Shown one piece after another: positions 23,276-32,806 of a stretch of DNA of 33,035 bases; the stretch's first letter is position 1, and the number at the start of each line of letters is the position of its first letter. The DNA comes from Caryophanales bacterium UBA6259 (lineage in GTDB: Bacteria > Bacillota > Bacilli > Tepidibacillales > Tepidibacillaceae), in NCBI GenBank assembly GCA_002441135.1, contig DJVJ01000043.1, forward strand, positions 28,096 to 61,130. The letters run 5' to 3'. Position numbers and translations under genes: made by a program. Below the pieces are notes generated by a model. The model saw only the letters and a list, made by a program, of their open reading frames with translations, had not been told where the DNA came from and made no database searches.

Positions 23276-24525
23276 TATTGTTCATTCGTAGGGAAATCAG
23301 TTAAGGTTAAATCCGCTGTCATTAAACGGCCTTCACGATAAAAAGTCACTTTCATCTTTTCTCCAACCTTCTTTTCCTTGTATAGGAACTTTCTTAAATC
23401 AGATGAACTTTTAATCTCTAATTGATCAAGCTTAATAACAACATCTAATCTCCTTAAACCCGCTGTTCCTGCTGGGCCAAAACGACTTACTTCTGCTAAC
23501 ACTATTCCATTTGACACAGTAGTAGGCAGCTTTAATACCTCTTTTCGTTCTTGACTTGTAACCTGAGCAAGATCTATTGGGGTTATTCCCATATATGGTC
23601 GTTTAACTTTTCCACCCTCAATTAATTGTTCAATAACCGGTTTAGCATCACTTATCGGGATTGCAAACCCTAAACCCTCAACACCGCTTTTCGCTATTTT
23701 AGAGCTATTAATTCCAATAACCTCTCCGTTAATATTTACTAAAGCTCCACCACTATTACCTGGATTAATTGCTGCATCTGTTTGAATTACTTCTGTTTCC
23801 CAATCCGCTTGCCCATCTCCATCTAAATCTTGAGCAATAGAGCGATTGCCTGAGCTTACAACACCAACAGTGATTGTTTGAGAGAACTCTAGACCAAGAG
23901 GATTTCCAATCGCTATAGCAGGTTCCCCTGGATTAAGATTTGTTGAATTTCCAAACTGAGCAACAGTATCTACTGCATCTTCCCTTACAGAGATAACCGC
24001 TAGATCCGTTAATTGATCAGCACCTAAAACCTTAGCTGGGATTCTTGTACCATCTGCTAAAGCGATTTCTACATCCTTCGCATTGGCGATGACGTGATAA
24101 TTAGTTACAATATATGCCTGACCGTCCTTTTTCTCAAAAACAACCCCTGATCCAACACCTGCTTCCACTGTTCGAGTTGTCCTTGACCAAATGGAAGATT
24201 GCTCTTGAATATTTACAACGCCTATAACAGCAGGTTTTACTTTTTCTGCAGCTTCCACAATACCTGTGCGGACATCAACATTAACTTGAGTATGTCCTTT
24301 GGAATCCTGTGTAGTTTGCTGATTTTGTTCTCCCTGTTCTGAAGTTGGAGGCTTAGTACTTGGGCTTATATCAATAAATCCATTATTAATGAAAGTAGGT
24401 AATAGTAATAATACGACTAATCCCCCGACGATTGCAGAAATAATTGAGTTTAAAAAGCTAAAGTTTGATTTTCTTCCCCTTTTTCTAGACTGATTAAAAT
24501 CATAATCATCTTGATAAAAACTCAT
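23275..24525 (-). CDS. htrA: HtrA/DegP-type membrane-anchored serine protease
   Basis: The 416-residue protein has a short cytosolic start rich in charged residues, one membrane anchor (about 27-47), a linker rich in Gln/Thr, a trypsin-like domain with catalytic His in TNYHVI, Asp in LTDLAVI and Ser in GNSGGA, and one PDZ domain (MGITPIDL to RREGRL region). It degrades misfolded proteins outside the membrane. It corresponds to yycK/htrC beside the Wal genes in Bacillus. I prefer ATG at 24525, preceded by GGTGGAG; ATG at 24537 has no room for a ribosome site. It is separated from walJ by an opposing small gene. Confidence 0.93.
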   Translation of the reverse strand: MSFYQDDYDFNQSRKRGRKSNFSFLNSIISAIVGGLVVLLLLPTFINNGFIDISPSTKPPTSEQGEQNQQTTQDSKGHTQVNVDVRTGIVEAAEKVKPAVIGVVNIQEQSSIWSRTTRTVEAGVGSGVVFEKKDGQAYIVTNYHVIANAKDVEIALADGTRIPAKVLGADQLTDLAVISVREDAVDTVAQFGNSTNLNPGEPAIAIGNPLGLEFSQTITVGVVSSGNRSIAQDLDGDGQADWETEVIQTDAAINPGNSGGALVNINGEVIGINSSKIAKSGVEGLGFAIPISDAKPVIEQLIEGGKVKRPYMGITPIDLAQVTSQERKEVLKLPTTVSNGIVLAEVSRFGPAGTAGLRRLDVVIKLDQLEIKSSSDLRKFLYKEKKVGEKMKVTFYREGRLMTADLTLTDFPTNEQ

Positions 24526-24659
24526 CTTCTCCACCATCCTCTTTTAAATACTCTCATTATTTCTATCATTTTATTAAATATACTTTTGTCTAAAAATTTA
24601 ATAAAAGGCAATAATGATGATATAAATAATAACGGTTGTTATATTAGGAGGGTTTCTTA

Positions 24660-24866
24660 ATGAAACAATTTCAATCGATTTCTAAAGAAGTAGATATTAT
24701 CGGGCAAATAGCCGATTTAAAAGAAGTAGATTACAAAAATATGCTAGTTTTAACCGCATTAATAGAGCTACTCATTGACAAAGGAATTATTAGCCGAAAA
24801 GAAGTTCTACAAAAAACGAATCTTCTTGATTTGGAAATGAAGCTTGATGATCTACTTCAAAATTAA
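24660..24866 (+). CDS. Small 68-residue protein between walJ and htrA (unknown function)
   Basis: I do not recognise a family. AGGAGG lies eight bases before the ATG, and the sequence has balanced helix-forming composition (VLTALIELLIDKGIISRKEV and a Leu/Asp-rich tail), so it is probably expressed. No signal peptide or Cys motif is present. It runs opposite to the Wal operon and its last 15 bases overlap the end of walJ, so its transcript is partly antisense to walJ. Its upstream region also holds the start of htrA, giving a divergent arrangement. Confidence 0.65.
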   Translation: MKQFQSISKEVDIIGQIADLKEVDYKNMLVLTALIELLIDKGIISRKEVLQKTNLLDLEMKLDDLLQN

Positions 24867-25673
24867 AGATCGATTACTATGACTCTCTAACCGATATAAA
24901 TCGGTTGGTTTATCAAAGTATGTTCTTAACAAATGAATATCCTTGTCTGTGATACCATGATCCTCTAAAATATTTCTTACTGCTAAGTGAGCTAGCTCTG
25001 GTAGATTATTTTCCTTACTCAAATGAGCCAAAAGCACTTGTTGTGTATTATTTGTAATAATTTCTGCTAGCGCCTCTCCAGCAGCTTCATTGGATAAATG
25101 GCCAACATCACTTAGTATTCTTTGCTTTATACTCCAAGGATATGATGAAACCCTTAACATTTCAATATCATGATTTGCTTCAAAAATTAAGGCATCAGAT
25201 CCCTTAATTTTTTCTTTTATTTTTGAACTTACATAGCCAAGATCGGTTACTAAGCTAACTTTGTATTTATCCCTGTAAAAAACATAGCCAACTGGTTCCT
25301 TAGCATCATGGGAAATAGGGAACGACTCAATAGCCAATGGGCCAAATTCTAATATACTTCCTGTATCTATCCGATGAATTAAGGATTCCTCAATGGCTCC
25401 AACGCTTTTCGGTAAGCTATCCAGTGTATTTGAGTTAGCATAGACCGGAATTTTATACTTTCTCGCAAGTACTCCGATACCTTTTACATGATCATCATGT
25501 TCATGAGTAATAAAAACACCATTTATTTCACTTATTCCAATACCAATCTTACTTAATGCGTCTTCTACTTTTTTTCCACTAAGTCCTGCATCAATTAAAA
25601 AATGATGTCGCTCTGTACCAATATATATAGCATTTCCTGTACTGCCACTAGCTAGAACACTGTATTGTAGCAA
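24852..25673 (-). CDS. walJ: MBL-fold exonuclease-like protein WalJ (YycJ)
   Basis: The 273-residue metallo-beta-lactamase-fold protein has the HEHDDHVKG metal motif near residue 57, SGSTGN at the start, FPISHDAKEPVG, and VGHLSNEAAG/LAHLSKENN in the C-terminal half. YycJ proteins are reported as DNA 5'-3' exonucleases; the gene is the usual last member of the Wal operon proper. The start is TTG, with GGGGGG six bases upstream. Its end overlaps a small convergent gene. Confidence 0.93.
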   Translation of the reverse strand: MLQYSVLASGSTGNAIYIGTERHHFLIDAGLSGKKVEDALSKIGIGISEINGVFITHEHDDHVKGIGVLARKYKIPVYANSNTLDSLPKSVGAIEESLIHRIDTGSILEFGPLAIESFPISHDAKEPVGYVFYRDKYKVSLVTDLGYVSSKIKEKIKGSDALIFEANHDIEMLRVSSYPWSIKQRILSDVGHLSNEAAGEALAEIITNNTQQVLLAHLSKENNLPELAHLAVRNILEDHGITDKDIHLLRTYFDKPTDLYRLESHSNRSLILK

Positions 25674-25700
25674 TTATTTCCCCCCAAGTCCTGTTGCAAC

Positions 25701-26492
25701 TTATTTTTCTTCTATGATATTGATATTATTTTCGACAATCCCAGTCATTGCGTTAATATAAATTGTCTCTAGCTTTCCATCGAGTTGATAGACAATTTGC
25801 CATACAGGGGTTAAAACCTGGATAAGTGAAGGTTTTGCCTGTCCCTGATAGCCTAAATTTATTAAACGTATTCTTGCATTTTCCTTTATAAGCTGATTAT
25901 TTATGATTGTTTGTACTGCAGAGTAGGCAGGTATCACTTGTCGGTCAGAGCCCTTATTCATGACTTCTAGATAGCTTTGAGAATATCCAAGAATGGTATT
26001 ATCCTTTAAATAAATTTCAAGTTTTGAATCAAAATATGGTTTATTATTATTGATTTGATAATACGAAATCCGACTCTCATCGCTATTTGTAGGATTATAA
26101 GTATACTGATCAAAAAAATTAATGTACTTTTCTATTTTGGCTTCAATCACTGAACGTTGAAATGGCTCTTCCAATAATAACGGTTGATAAAACTTAAAGT
26201 AGATTTTTCCTTCGTCAAGAACAAAGGCGCCCTCTGGTGTTTCTTTTTCAGTAAACTTAAAATCTTTATTTTTAACCTGGAGGAATTGCATATCCGGGAT
26301 TTCCTTAGGTATTTCCACCTCTATGTGTATTCCTTGGGACAATAAAGATTCCTTTAACTCATCCACCGTATTTCCAGACCATTGAACATTTTGAAGATAT
26401 TCTCTTTCTTTCAAGTATAGCTGATAGCCTATTAAAATATTTAAAAAAAGAAAGCTAACAATTAGGAGACTTTTTGCTTTATTCCAATCCAT
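25701..26492 (-). CDS. walI: WalI (YycI), WalK-modulating membrane protein
   Basis: The 263-residue protein has a single N-terminal membrane segment (about 8-25) and an extracellular domain, with MDWNKAKSLLIVSFLFLNIL as the typical start. YycI and YycH form a complex that controls WalK activity. The C-terminal fold resembles that of YycH. GGGGTG lies five bases before the ATG. It begins two bases after the walH stop, so the pair is translationally coupled. Confidence 0.92.
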   Translation of the reverse strand: MDWNKAKSLLIVSFLFLNILIGYQLYLKEREYLQNVQWSGNTVDELKESLLSQGIHIEVEIPKEIPDMQFLQVKNKDFKFTEKETPEGAFVLDEGKIYFKFYQPLLLEEPFQRSVIEAKIEKYINFFDQYTYNPTNSDESRISYYQINNNKPYFDSKLEIYLKDNTILGYSQSYLEVMNKGSDRQVIPAYSAVQTIINNQLIKENARIRLINLGYQGQAKPSLIQVLTPVWQIVYQLDGKLETIYINAMTGIVENNINIIEEK

Positions 26493-26494
26493 AA

Positions 26495-27814
26495 TTACAC
26501 CCCACTCTGAAAAGCAGGAATCTCAAAGATTTGAGAATCTTGATAATTTACATGCCACACAGGAATTAACTCTAGATAGTCCTTTGTTCTTTTTACCTGA
26601 TACCTTAATTCTACCAAATTAATATCATTTGCAAAAATTCCTTTTTCCTCCAACAACCTTAAAAGTTCAGTACCACTAAATATTAAAACTTCTTCTGTTG
26701 CTAAATTTTGATCTAAAAGAATCATTGCTCTTTGATATGCATGGGCTATTCCGCCACTCATATTTAGAACAATTTCACCATACTTTTCTTTCTCATCAAT
26801 AATCGGGTATCCTTCTAAATATTGATGAAAATATAGTACACTTTGGTTTGATTGTTCTAAATGTTCTAGAGAATCTAGTTGATAACTTCCTTCCCAACCA
26901 CCATGCTGGTTAACAAAGCGAACTGCCCCTTGTAAATCCTTTTGAAGGTCATTAGGATTTGGGATGTCATTTATGGAATGATAAAAATAGTTAATGTAAT
27001 ATTGATGTGGATAAACCTGCAAGCTCCGACTACCATCTGTATAAAGGATATGATCCCGATAATCTTTGTCATATACTTTTCTTACAAGCGCTGGATCAAT
27101 AAATAAGAGCTGAATAAAATCATCATCAGATAATGGTGTGTAAAATTTTTTCACTATATTCATCTTTATCTCTTCATTTGGAAGATAAAAAGCAGTCTTC
27201 ACCATTACCTTTTCTTTTTCCTGTTGCCAATAATAACTATAATCTTTTAGATCATTAATGTTATTTAAGTAATGATTTAACATTCCATTTGTAACTGATG
27301 GCTTAGCAGCATACACCTTATCCATTTGATCCGATAAAAAATATGCAATCATATTATCATTATTATCCGTGGTTATCCATACCCGATTAATACTCTCAAG
27401 CGGGATAATATCTGATGGAATAATGAAAATTTGCATTAATAAAGAATTAGATAATCCGGGACCAAAAACAATTTCGATTCCTTCTTTATTCTCCATAATA
27501 TCTTCCCAATCTAGAACACGGTATACGGGGTAAAAATTATGAAACGACCAGTTTTTCATTTCTTCTTCTAATGATTTAAACAATATATTATTATTAGCAA
27601 CTAGATAATGTTGATTATCTCCAGAATGAATAATAAGATGTTTTGGTTTTAAAACATGGCGAAGCTCTAAGTCTTTACCAAACTTTAATCTTGTTTGATA
27701 TTCTAATGGAGTAGTATGATCATTATATGGACTATAGTAAATCAATAACCAGGTTAAGATTAAGCTATTGATTACTAAAATAATTAAAATTATCGATTTT
27801 ATCTTTTCCTTCAC
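26495..27814 (-). CDS. walH: WalH (YycH), WalK-modulating membrane protein
   Basis: The 439-residue protein is anchored by one N-terminal membrane segment (IKSIILIILVINSLILTWLL) and otherwise extracellular. It has YycH features including an LEYQTRLKFGKDLELRHVLKP-like start region and a conserved C-terminal domain. It acts with WalI on WalK. The start is GTG, overlapping the walK TGA as GTGA; AGGAGG lies seven bases upstream. Confidence 0.92.
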   Translation of the reverse strand: MKEKIKSIILIILVINSLILTWLLIYYSPYNDHTTPLEYQTRLKFGKDLELRHVLKPKHLIIHSGDNQHYLVANNNILFKSLEEEMKNWSFHNFYPVYRVLDWEDIMENKEGIEIVFGPGLSNSLLMQIFIIPSDIIPLESINRVWITTDNNDNMIAYFLSDQMDKVYAAKPSVTNGMLNHYLNNINDLKDYSYYWQQEKEKVMVKTAFYLPNEEIKMNIVKKFYTPLSDDDFIQLLFIDPALVRKVYDKDYRDHILYTDGSRSLQVYPHQYYINYFYHSINDIPNPNDLQKDLQGAVRFVNQHGGWEGSYQLDSLEHLEQSNQSVLYFHQYLEGYPIIDEKEKYGEIVLNMSGGIAHAYQRAMILLDQNLATEEVLIFSGTELLRLLEEKGIFANDINLVELRYQVKRTKDYLELIPVWHVNYQDSQIFEIPAFQSGV

Positions 27815-29604
27815 GTCGAAACCTCCTGTTCAAACGAGGCAGGAATATAAAAGTTTACTCTTGTGCCAACCCCAACTTCACTTTCAATCACAATTTCCCC
27901 TTGATGAGCCCTAATAATTTCCCGCGCAATTGCTAGACCTAATCCAGTACCACCTAGTTCCCTTGAGCGTCCCTTGTCCACCCGATAAAACCTTTCAAAT
28001 AGTCTACCTAGATGTTTCTTAGGGATTCCTATTCCTGTGTCCTTTACCTCCACAAATAAATAGTCCTGCTTTAATCTAACGGTTACTGTAATACTTCCGT
28101 TTTCCCCTGTATATTTTATCGCATTAGAAATTAAATTATCTAAAACTTGATCAATCTGATCACGGTCAATAAATATCGTAGGTAAGTAATCCGGTATATC
28201 TGTTTTTAATTGAATAGATCTTTGCATTGCTTGAAAGCTAAAACGGTCTGTAACCTCTTCGATCATTTCTATAATATTCGCCATTTTTCTATTGAGGCTG
28301 ATTTGATTTTCATCTAATCTCGATAATTGTAATAAATCAGTTACAAGCCTAATCATTCGATTGGTTTCATGAGAAATTACCTTCAAAAATCTTTCAGCCA
28401 ATTGCCTATCTTCAATCGCTCCATCCTCTAAGGCCTCTAAATAGCTTTTTATAGAAGTTAAGGGAGTGCGCAGCTCATGAGATACATTAGCCACAAAATC
28501 TTTTCTAAGCTGTTCTAGCTTTTGTTCGTTAGTGACATCCTGTAAAACCACAATCATTCCAATTTCGCCTATGTTTACCCGTTGAATCATACTAAAGCTA
28601 AGCTTCAAAAGCTTGTTTTCGTTCTCTATTTCATATGAATAAATAAACTCTCGATCATCATTAGGTATTTCTAAATTTGGTAGAATACGATTTAGAAAAT
28701 GATTAAGAACAAGCTCTTCTTGTAATCCTATAATTTCTAATGCCCTTTGATTTACAACAACTACTTTTCCTAATGAGTTAGTCGCTATTACACCATCACT
28801 CATGTGAGACAAAATAGAGCTTAACTTTTCCTTTTCCTCTTGATTTTGTTCTAGAGCTTCATTTAAACGAATGGCCAATGTGTTAAATGCATTTCCCAAT
28901 TTGCCAATCTCGTCATCCCCATATACCTTAACCTGCTGATTAAAGTCCCCTTTTATCATCCCCATAGTCTGATTAGTAATTTCTTTAATTGGTCTAGTAA
29001 TCGTTCTTGATACAACAAAGCTTAACGCAGCAGTTATAGTTAATGCAATAATGGTAGCTGTTAATAAGATATTGTTAATTCGATAGATTGTGCTATACAT
29101 CTTCTCCATGGAAGCCTGAAGGTAAACCGCTCCAAGTATGTGATTGTCTCGTTTAATAGGAACTGCTAAATACTTCGTTCTATGCCCTGTTTTATCATCA
29201 ATTTTAACCGATTCATCCTTTGTCCCTAATAATGCGCGATTAACCTCTGGCTGATATACCCTCTGCCCAATAATATTTTTGTTCCCTTTTTCTGTTGTCG
29301 TTATTACTACTCCACTATTATCAACTATAGAGACATCCACTTCATTTAACGCAAACAAATGGTCAACCAAATAATTAATTTCCTCTTTTATGTTCTCTCT
29401 ATTTTCATTAATTAAATAGCTTTCTAAATTAGCAGATAATAAATTAGCCTGAGTATCTAATGTCTCATTAAAATTATCAATATAATATCTCTCTAATGAC
29501 CTAATGAAATAGACACCAATAATCTGCATCGATATTAAAATTAATAAAATATAAATTACTACTAGCTTCCACTGTATGCTTTGGAAAATATTTACCCTTT
29601 TCAA
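27811..29604 (-). CDS. walK: Sensor histidine kinase WalK
   Basis: The 597-residue essential-type kinase has two membrane segments (about 13-33 and 180-203) around an extracellular PAS-like domain, then HAMP (about 204-255), a cytosolic PAS (about 260-365), the phosphoacceptor H376 in HELRTPLTS, and an ATPase domain with NLISNAIKYT, DTGIGI and GTGLGLAI. It phosphorylates WalR to tune autolysin expression and wall turnover. The start is TTG overlapping the walR TGA stop, with AAGGGG about ten bases upstream. Order and overlap match the Wal operon of other Bacillales. Confidence 0.96.
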   Translation of the reverse strand: MKRVNIFQSIQWKLVVIYILLILISMQIIGVYFIRSLERYYIDNFNETLDTQANLLSANLESYLINENRENIKEEINYLVDHLFALNEVDVSIVDNSGVVITTTEKGNKNIIGQRVYQPEVNRALLGTKDESVKIDDKTGHRTKYLAVPIKRDNHILGAVYLQASMEKMYSTIYRINNILLTATIIALTITAALSFVVSRTITRPIKEITNQTMGMIKGDFNQQVKVYGDDEIGKLGNAFNTLAIRLNEALEQNQEEKEKLSSILSHMSDGVIATNSLGKVVVVNQRALEIIGLQEELVLNHFLNRILPNLEIPNDDREFIYSYEIENENKLLKLSFSMIQRVNIGEIGMIVVLQDVTNEQKLEQLRKDFVANVSHELRTPLTSIKSYLEALEDGAIEDRQLAERFLKVISHETNRMIRLVTDLLQLSRLDENQISLNRKMANIIEMIEEVTDRFSFQAMQRSIQLKTDIPDYLPTIFIDRDQIDQVLDNLISNAIKYTGENGSITVTVRLKQDYLFVEVKDTGIGIPKKHLGRLFERFYRVDKGRSRELGGTGLGLAIAREIIRAHQGEIVIESEVGVGTRVNFYIPASFEQEVST

Positions 29605-30308
29605 AATCCATATTCCCCTTTTGCGGGATTACGCATCACATATCCTAATCCTCTTCGAGTTGTAATATAAACTGGTTCACTTGGGTTGTCTTCAATTTTC
29701 TCTCGTAAACGTCGAATAGTTACATCAACAGTACGAATATCACCTAAATAGTCATAACCCCATACATATTGTAGTAAATGCTCTCTTGTTAATACTTGAC
29801 CTACATGCCTAGCTAAATAGTGTAATACTTCAAACTCCCGGTGAGTCAATTCTATATTTATATTATTTTTTTTAACGATATAGGTAGAGGGATTAATATA
29901 TAATTCATCAACCTGAATTGTAGTCACATTTGCCATTGAGGCTTCATTTGTTCGTCTGAGATTGGCTTTTACTCTTGCTAACAATTCTCGGGTCGAAAAT
30001 GGCTTAGTTACATAATCATCTGCCCCAACCTCTAATCCATAGACCTTATCGTTTTCTGAATCCTTCGCAGTTAGCATAATAATCGGTTGATCCGAAAACT
30101 TCCTTATTTCCTTACATACCTCATATCCATCTATACCCGGAAGCATAATATCTAATAAAATAAGGTCTGGTTCTACCTGTTTTGCTTTATTTATTGCTTC
30201 GAGGCCATCATAAACCGTATAAACTGTATATCCTTCTTTTTCTAAGGTAAACTTTAATATATCAGAAATTGGGTGTTCATCTTCTACCACAAGTATTTTA
30301 AACTTCAT
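29601..30308 (-). CDS. walR: Response regulator WalR
   Basis: The 235-residue OmpR-type regulator has a receiver domain with E9/D10, phospho-acceptor D53 in LILLDIMLPG and K102-region TKPFS, and a winged-helix DNA-binding domain ending in RTVDVTIRRLREKIE and TRRGLGYVM. Length equals that of known WalR proteins. ATG at 30308 follows GGAGGGG; the longer open frame upstream has no ribosome site. It heads the operon walR-walK-walH-walI-walJ. I did not find a clear WalR dyad in the neighbouring promoters. Confidence 0.96.
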   Translation of the reverse strand: MKFKILVVEDEHPISDILKFTLEKEGYTVYTVYDGLEAINKAKQVEPDLILLDIMLPGIDGYEVCKEIRKFSDQPIIMLTAKDSENDKVYGLEVGADDYVTKPFSTRELLARVKANLRRTNEASMANVTTIQVDELYINPSTYIVKKNNINIELTHREFEVLHYLARHVGQVLTREHLLQYVWGYDYLGDIRTVDVTIRRLREKIEDNPSEPVYITTRRGLGYVMRNPAKGEYGF

Positions 30309-30486
30309 TTTATCCCCTCCATTAAAGAAAATATTAAACAAATGAAACAAAAATCCTTTAATTTTCGTCTAGTATTTAAAATCAGCATTAAAAAGTTGTC
30401 TTTAATGTCCTTTTTAAGTATATAGCAAAAGTCTTAGTTTTTCCGATACGTTATTCCTTTAAAGAACTTGGATTTCCTTAAAGTAT

Positions 30487-30524
30487 AAAAAAAAGGCAGG
30501 CTTGTCCAAGTAAACAAACCCACC
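30487..30524 (-). terminator. Terminator of the M23 endopeptidase gene
   Basis: On the reverse strand an 11-pair stem with several G-U pairs (30524-30514 with 30505-30495) is followed by eight T's. It separates the M23 gene from the walR promoter region (30309-30486), which is AT-rich and otherwise unremarkable. Confidence 0.8.
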
Positions 30525-30542
30525 TATTCTCAACATTCTATT

Positions 30543-32027
30543 TTATCTACCTATATAGTTTAATGGATTACGACTAGACCCATTAACAAGTACTTCAAAG
30601 TGCAAATGAACACCTGTAGAGTTACCAGTAGTACCCATTACACCTACTTTCTGACCTTTACCTACTTTATCACCTACGGAAACACTAATGGAACTCATAT
30701 GTGCATATAATGTTTTTACTCCATTGCCATGACTAATTATAACAGATTTACCGTATCCACCATTCCATCCTGCTTGAATAACGGTCCCACTATCTGCAGC
30801 TTTTATTGTGCGATCAGATACTCCAGAAATATCAATTCCGTCATGAGTGGTACCCCATCTAGCACCATAGTTACTAGTAATAATTCCACCAGCAGTTGGC
30901 CATAAATATGATCCAGTTCCACGAGAAGGAGCTACTTTTGTTCCTCGTTTAACAATTTTAGTCACTGGCTCTTTCGTTACTTTTTCAGTCAAAATTTCTT
31001 TGGAAACAACAATCCCGTTTTCCTTTTTTACTTTATAGGTGACTTCTTTTTCGCCTTCCTTACCCTCTTGAATCACCTTAGATTCATTGACAAACATACT
31101 TGAATCTTTCTGTTTTTCTATTTGATAATCAATAGTTTCTGTATCAATAACCGTTTCTACCGTTTCAACAGTTACTTGCGGTGTTAATGTTGTTACGTTA
31201 AGTTCATCACCAATATTAATATATTCACCTTTTAATTCAGGATTTAATTGATACAACTGGTCAGTAGATAGGTTATGCATATATGCAATTTCAGAGATTG
31301 TATCTCCATCTTGCACAGTATAAACCTTTTCTTCCAAAGTACCTTTTTTAAGTAAACTTAGCATATCTTCTTCTGAAATAATATTTGAAGGATTTATATC
31401 TACATCTTTAAAAGATACTTCTTCTTTAATATTAACAGTCTCTAATTTGGTTCCAGTATTCGCAGATTTTTGTTCTGTAGAAGAAGCCATAACACCCGCT
31501 TTTCCTTGGTTCGGTGTATATGCTTCCTTGATTTTCTTCAAGATACTATCAGCAGTAGCCTGATCTTTTACAAAGCCAACTTCTTTGCCATTAACAATTA
31601 AAGCTACCCCAGTTGCTTTAATGTTAAAAACATCTTGTAATGAAGAAATTGCTTGTTCGTTATTGAACTTTCCTTTAAACTTCTTTTCTTCAGTAAAAGT
31701 AATCTGGTTATTTATATCTAATTTATCTAGTCCGTATTCAGATTGCGCCTTCGTTAATTGCTCATTTTTCCAATCATCTACGAGTTTTGTATTATCTACA
31801 ATCCCAATCTCTTTGCCATCTACATATACATGGTATAAGGTTACAGCGTTTGCCTCATAATAATAAAGACTAGATAAACCAGTTATAAGAACCCCTGCTA
31901 TTGCACCAATAATGATTGCTTTATTTTTTTTATTGTTATATTTAGTTTTTTTATTTTCTGTAAATCTTATCATGGTTTCCTTCCATTTTCCTTTAACATT
32001 GGAAATGGTTTCGTTGAAATTCGGCAT
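30543..32027 (-). CDS. M23 peptidoglycan endopeptidase with LysM and G5 domains
   Basis: The 494-residue protein has a membrane segment near residues 42-58 (AIIIGAIAGVLITGLSSL), a region with DGKEIG-type repeats, a LysM domain (YTVQDGDTISEIAYMHNLS), a G5 domain (ETVIDTETIDYQIEKQKD to VTKIVKRGTK) and a C-terminal M23 domain with zinc ligands in HDGIDI and HLHFE. It cleaves peptide cross-bridges of the wall. It lies beside walRK, and such hydrolases are often WalR targets. ATG at 32027 follows GGGGAGG by five bases. Confidence 0.92.
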   Translation of the reverse strand: MPNFNETISNVKGKWKETMIRFTENKKTKYNNKKNKAIIIGAIAGVLITGLSSLYYYEANAVTLYHVYVDGKEIGIVDNTKLVDDWKNEQLTKAQSEYGLDKLDINNQITFTEEKKFKGKFNNEQAISSLQDVFNIKATGVALIVNGKEVGFVKDQATADSILKKIKEAYTPNQGKAGVMASSTEQKSANTGTKLETVNIKEEVSFKDVDINPSNIISEEDMLSLLKKGTLEEKVYTVQDGDTISEIAYMHNLSTDQLYQLNPELKGEYINIGDELNVTTLTPQVTVETVETVIDTETIDYQIEKQKDSSMFVNESKVIQEGKEGEKEVTYKVKKENGIVVSKEILTEKVTKEPVTKIVKRGTKVAPSRGTGSYLWPTAGGIITSNYGARWGTTHDGIDISGVSDRTIKAADSGTVIQAGWNGGYGKSVIISHGNGVKTLYAHMSSISVSVGDKVGKGQKVGVMGTTGNSTGVHLHFEVLVNGSSRNPLNYIGR

Positions 32028-32198
32028 ATTAGCCTCCCCATTAAACATTTATTTTTGTCTGGCCTATATTTTTTATATGTATAACCCAAACAGCTTGTTT
32101 TAAAAAAAGGTTATAGCTTTCCTTATATTAAAAATTTAGCATAATAGTGCTTGTACTAGCAAGTGTTAATATTTGAAAATTGAAAGGACGAAAAAAAA

Positions 32199-32567
32199 AT
32201 GTCAAACAATAGAAACATTTTGGCTTCCTTCAAGACCATTGATGATGCCAAAAATGCTGCACAAGAATTACAAAATAGTGGCTTTAAAGATTTACAAGTG
32301 GATCAAATAGGAAAATATGCTGGCAATAATTTAAATGATATTACCAATCCAGTCTCAAGTAACTTTGACAGCCTAACTGATCTTACCCTTGGATCTCTCG
32401 TTAATAAAAACGCCGAAATCTTAAATGCAGTTGATGTGAGTGCTAGTGGCATGTCTGACGGTGCACACATGGAAATAAACCAAAATGTACTCTTAACGGT
32501 TGTAACAGATGAGGCACATGCAAAACAAGTAGAAACTATAATCAATCTTTATAACGGAGTTATTTAG
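32199..32567 (+). CDS. Small YflT-like (general stress 17M) protein, tentative
   Basis: The 122-residue soluble protein begins RNILASFKTIDDAKNAAQELQNSGF, a ferredoxin-like repeat start seen in YflT/GSP17M-type stress proteins, and ends VVTDEAHAKQVETIINLYNGVI. It lacks signal peptide, Cys and membrane segments. GAAAGGAC lies about eight bases before the ATG. It is a single-gene unit between the M23 gene and tRNA-Phe. I see no sigma-B promoter. The family call is weak; the gene itself is likely real. Confidence 0.6.
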   Translation: MSNNRNILASFKTIDDAKNAAQELQNSGFKDLQVDQIGKYAGNNLNDITNPVSSNFDSLTDLTLGSLVNKNAEILNAVDVSASGMSDGAHMEINQNVLLTVVTDEAHAKQVETIINLYNGVI

Positions 32568-32668
32568 AGGAAGGTTTCTTTTTATTCAACGCCAAATTTT
32601 GGCTGATTTAGCTAAATTAATAGACTTCGATAATTAGTAAAGCTTGGCTTCTTACAAACTGATAAATA

Positions 32669-32695
32669 AACCCCACTTGTCTAACAAGTGGGGTT
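32669..32695. terminator. Hairpin between the stress-like gene and tRNA-Phe
   Basis: AACCCCACTTGT (32669-32680) pairs perfectly with 32684-32695 around CTA. The downstream T-run is poor in both directions, but it probably terminates the tRNA transcript from the right and the gene from the left. Confidence 0.6.
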
Positions 32696-32715
32696 ATTAT
32701 ATGTATTGAATTTAA

Positions 32716-32791
<76 letters not shown>

Positions 32792-32806
32792 AAATTTATA
32801 AAAACT

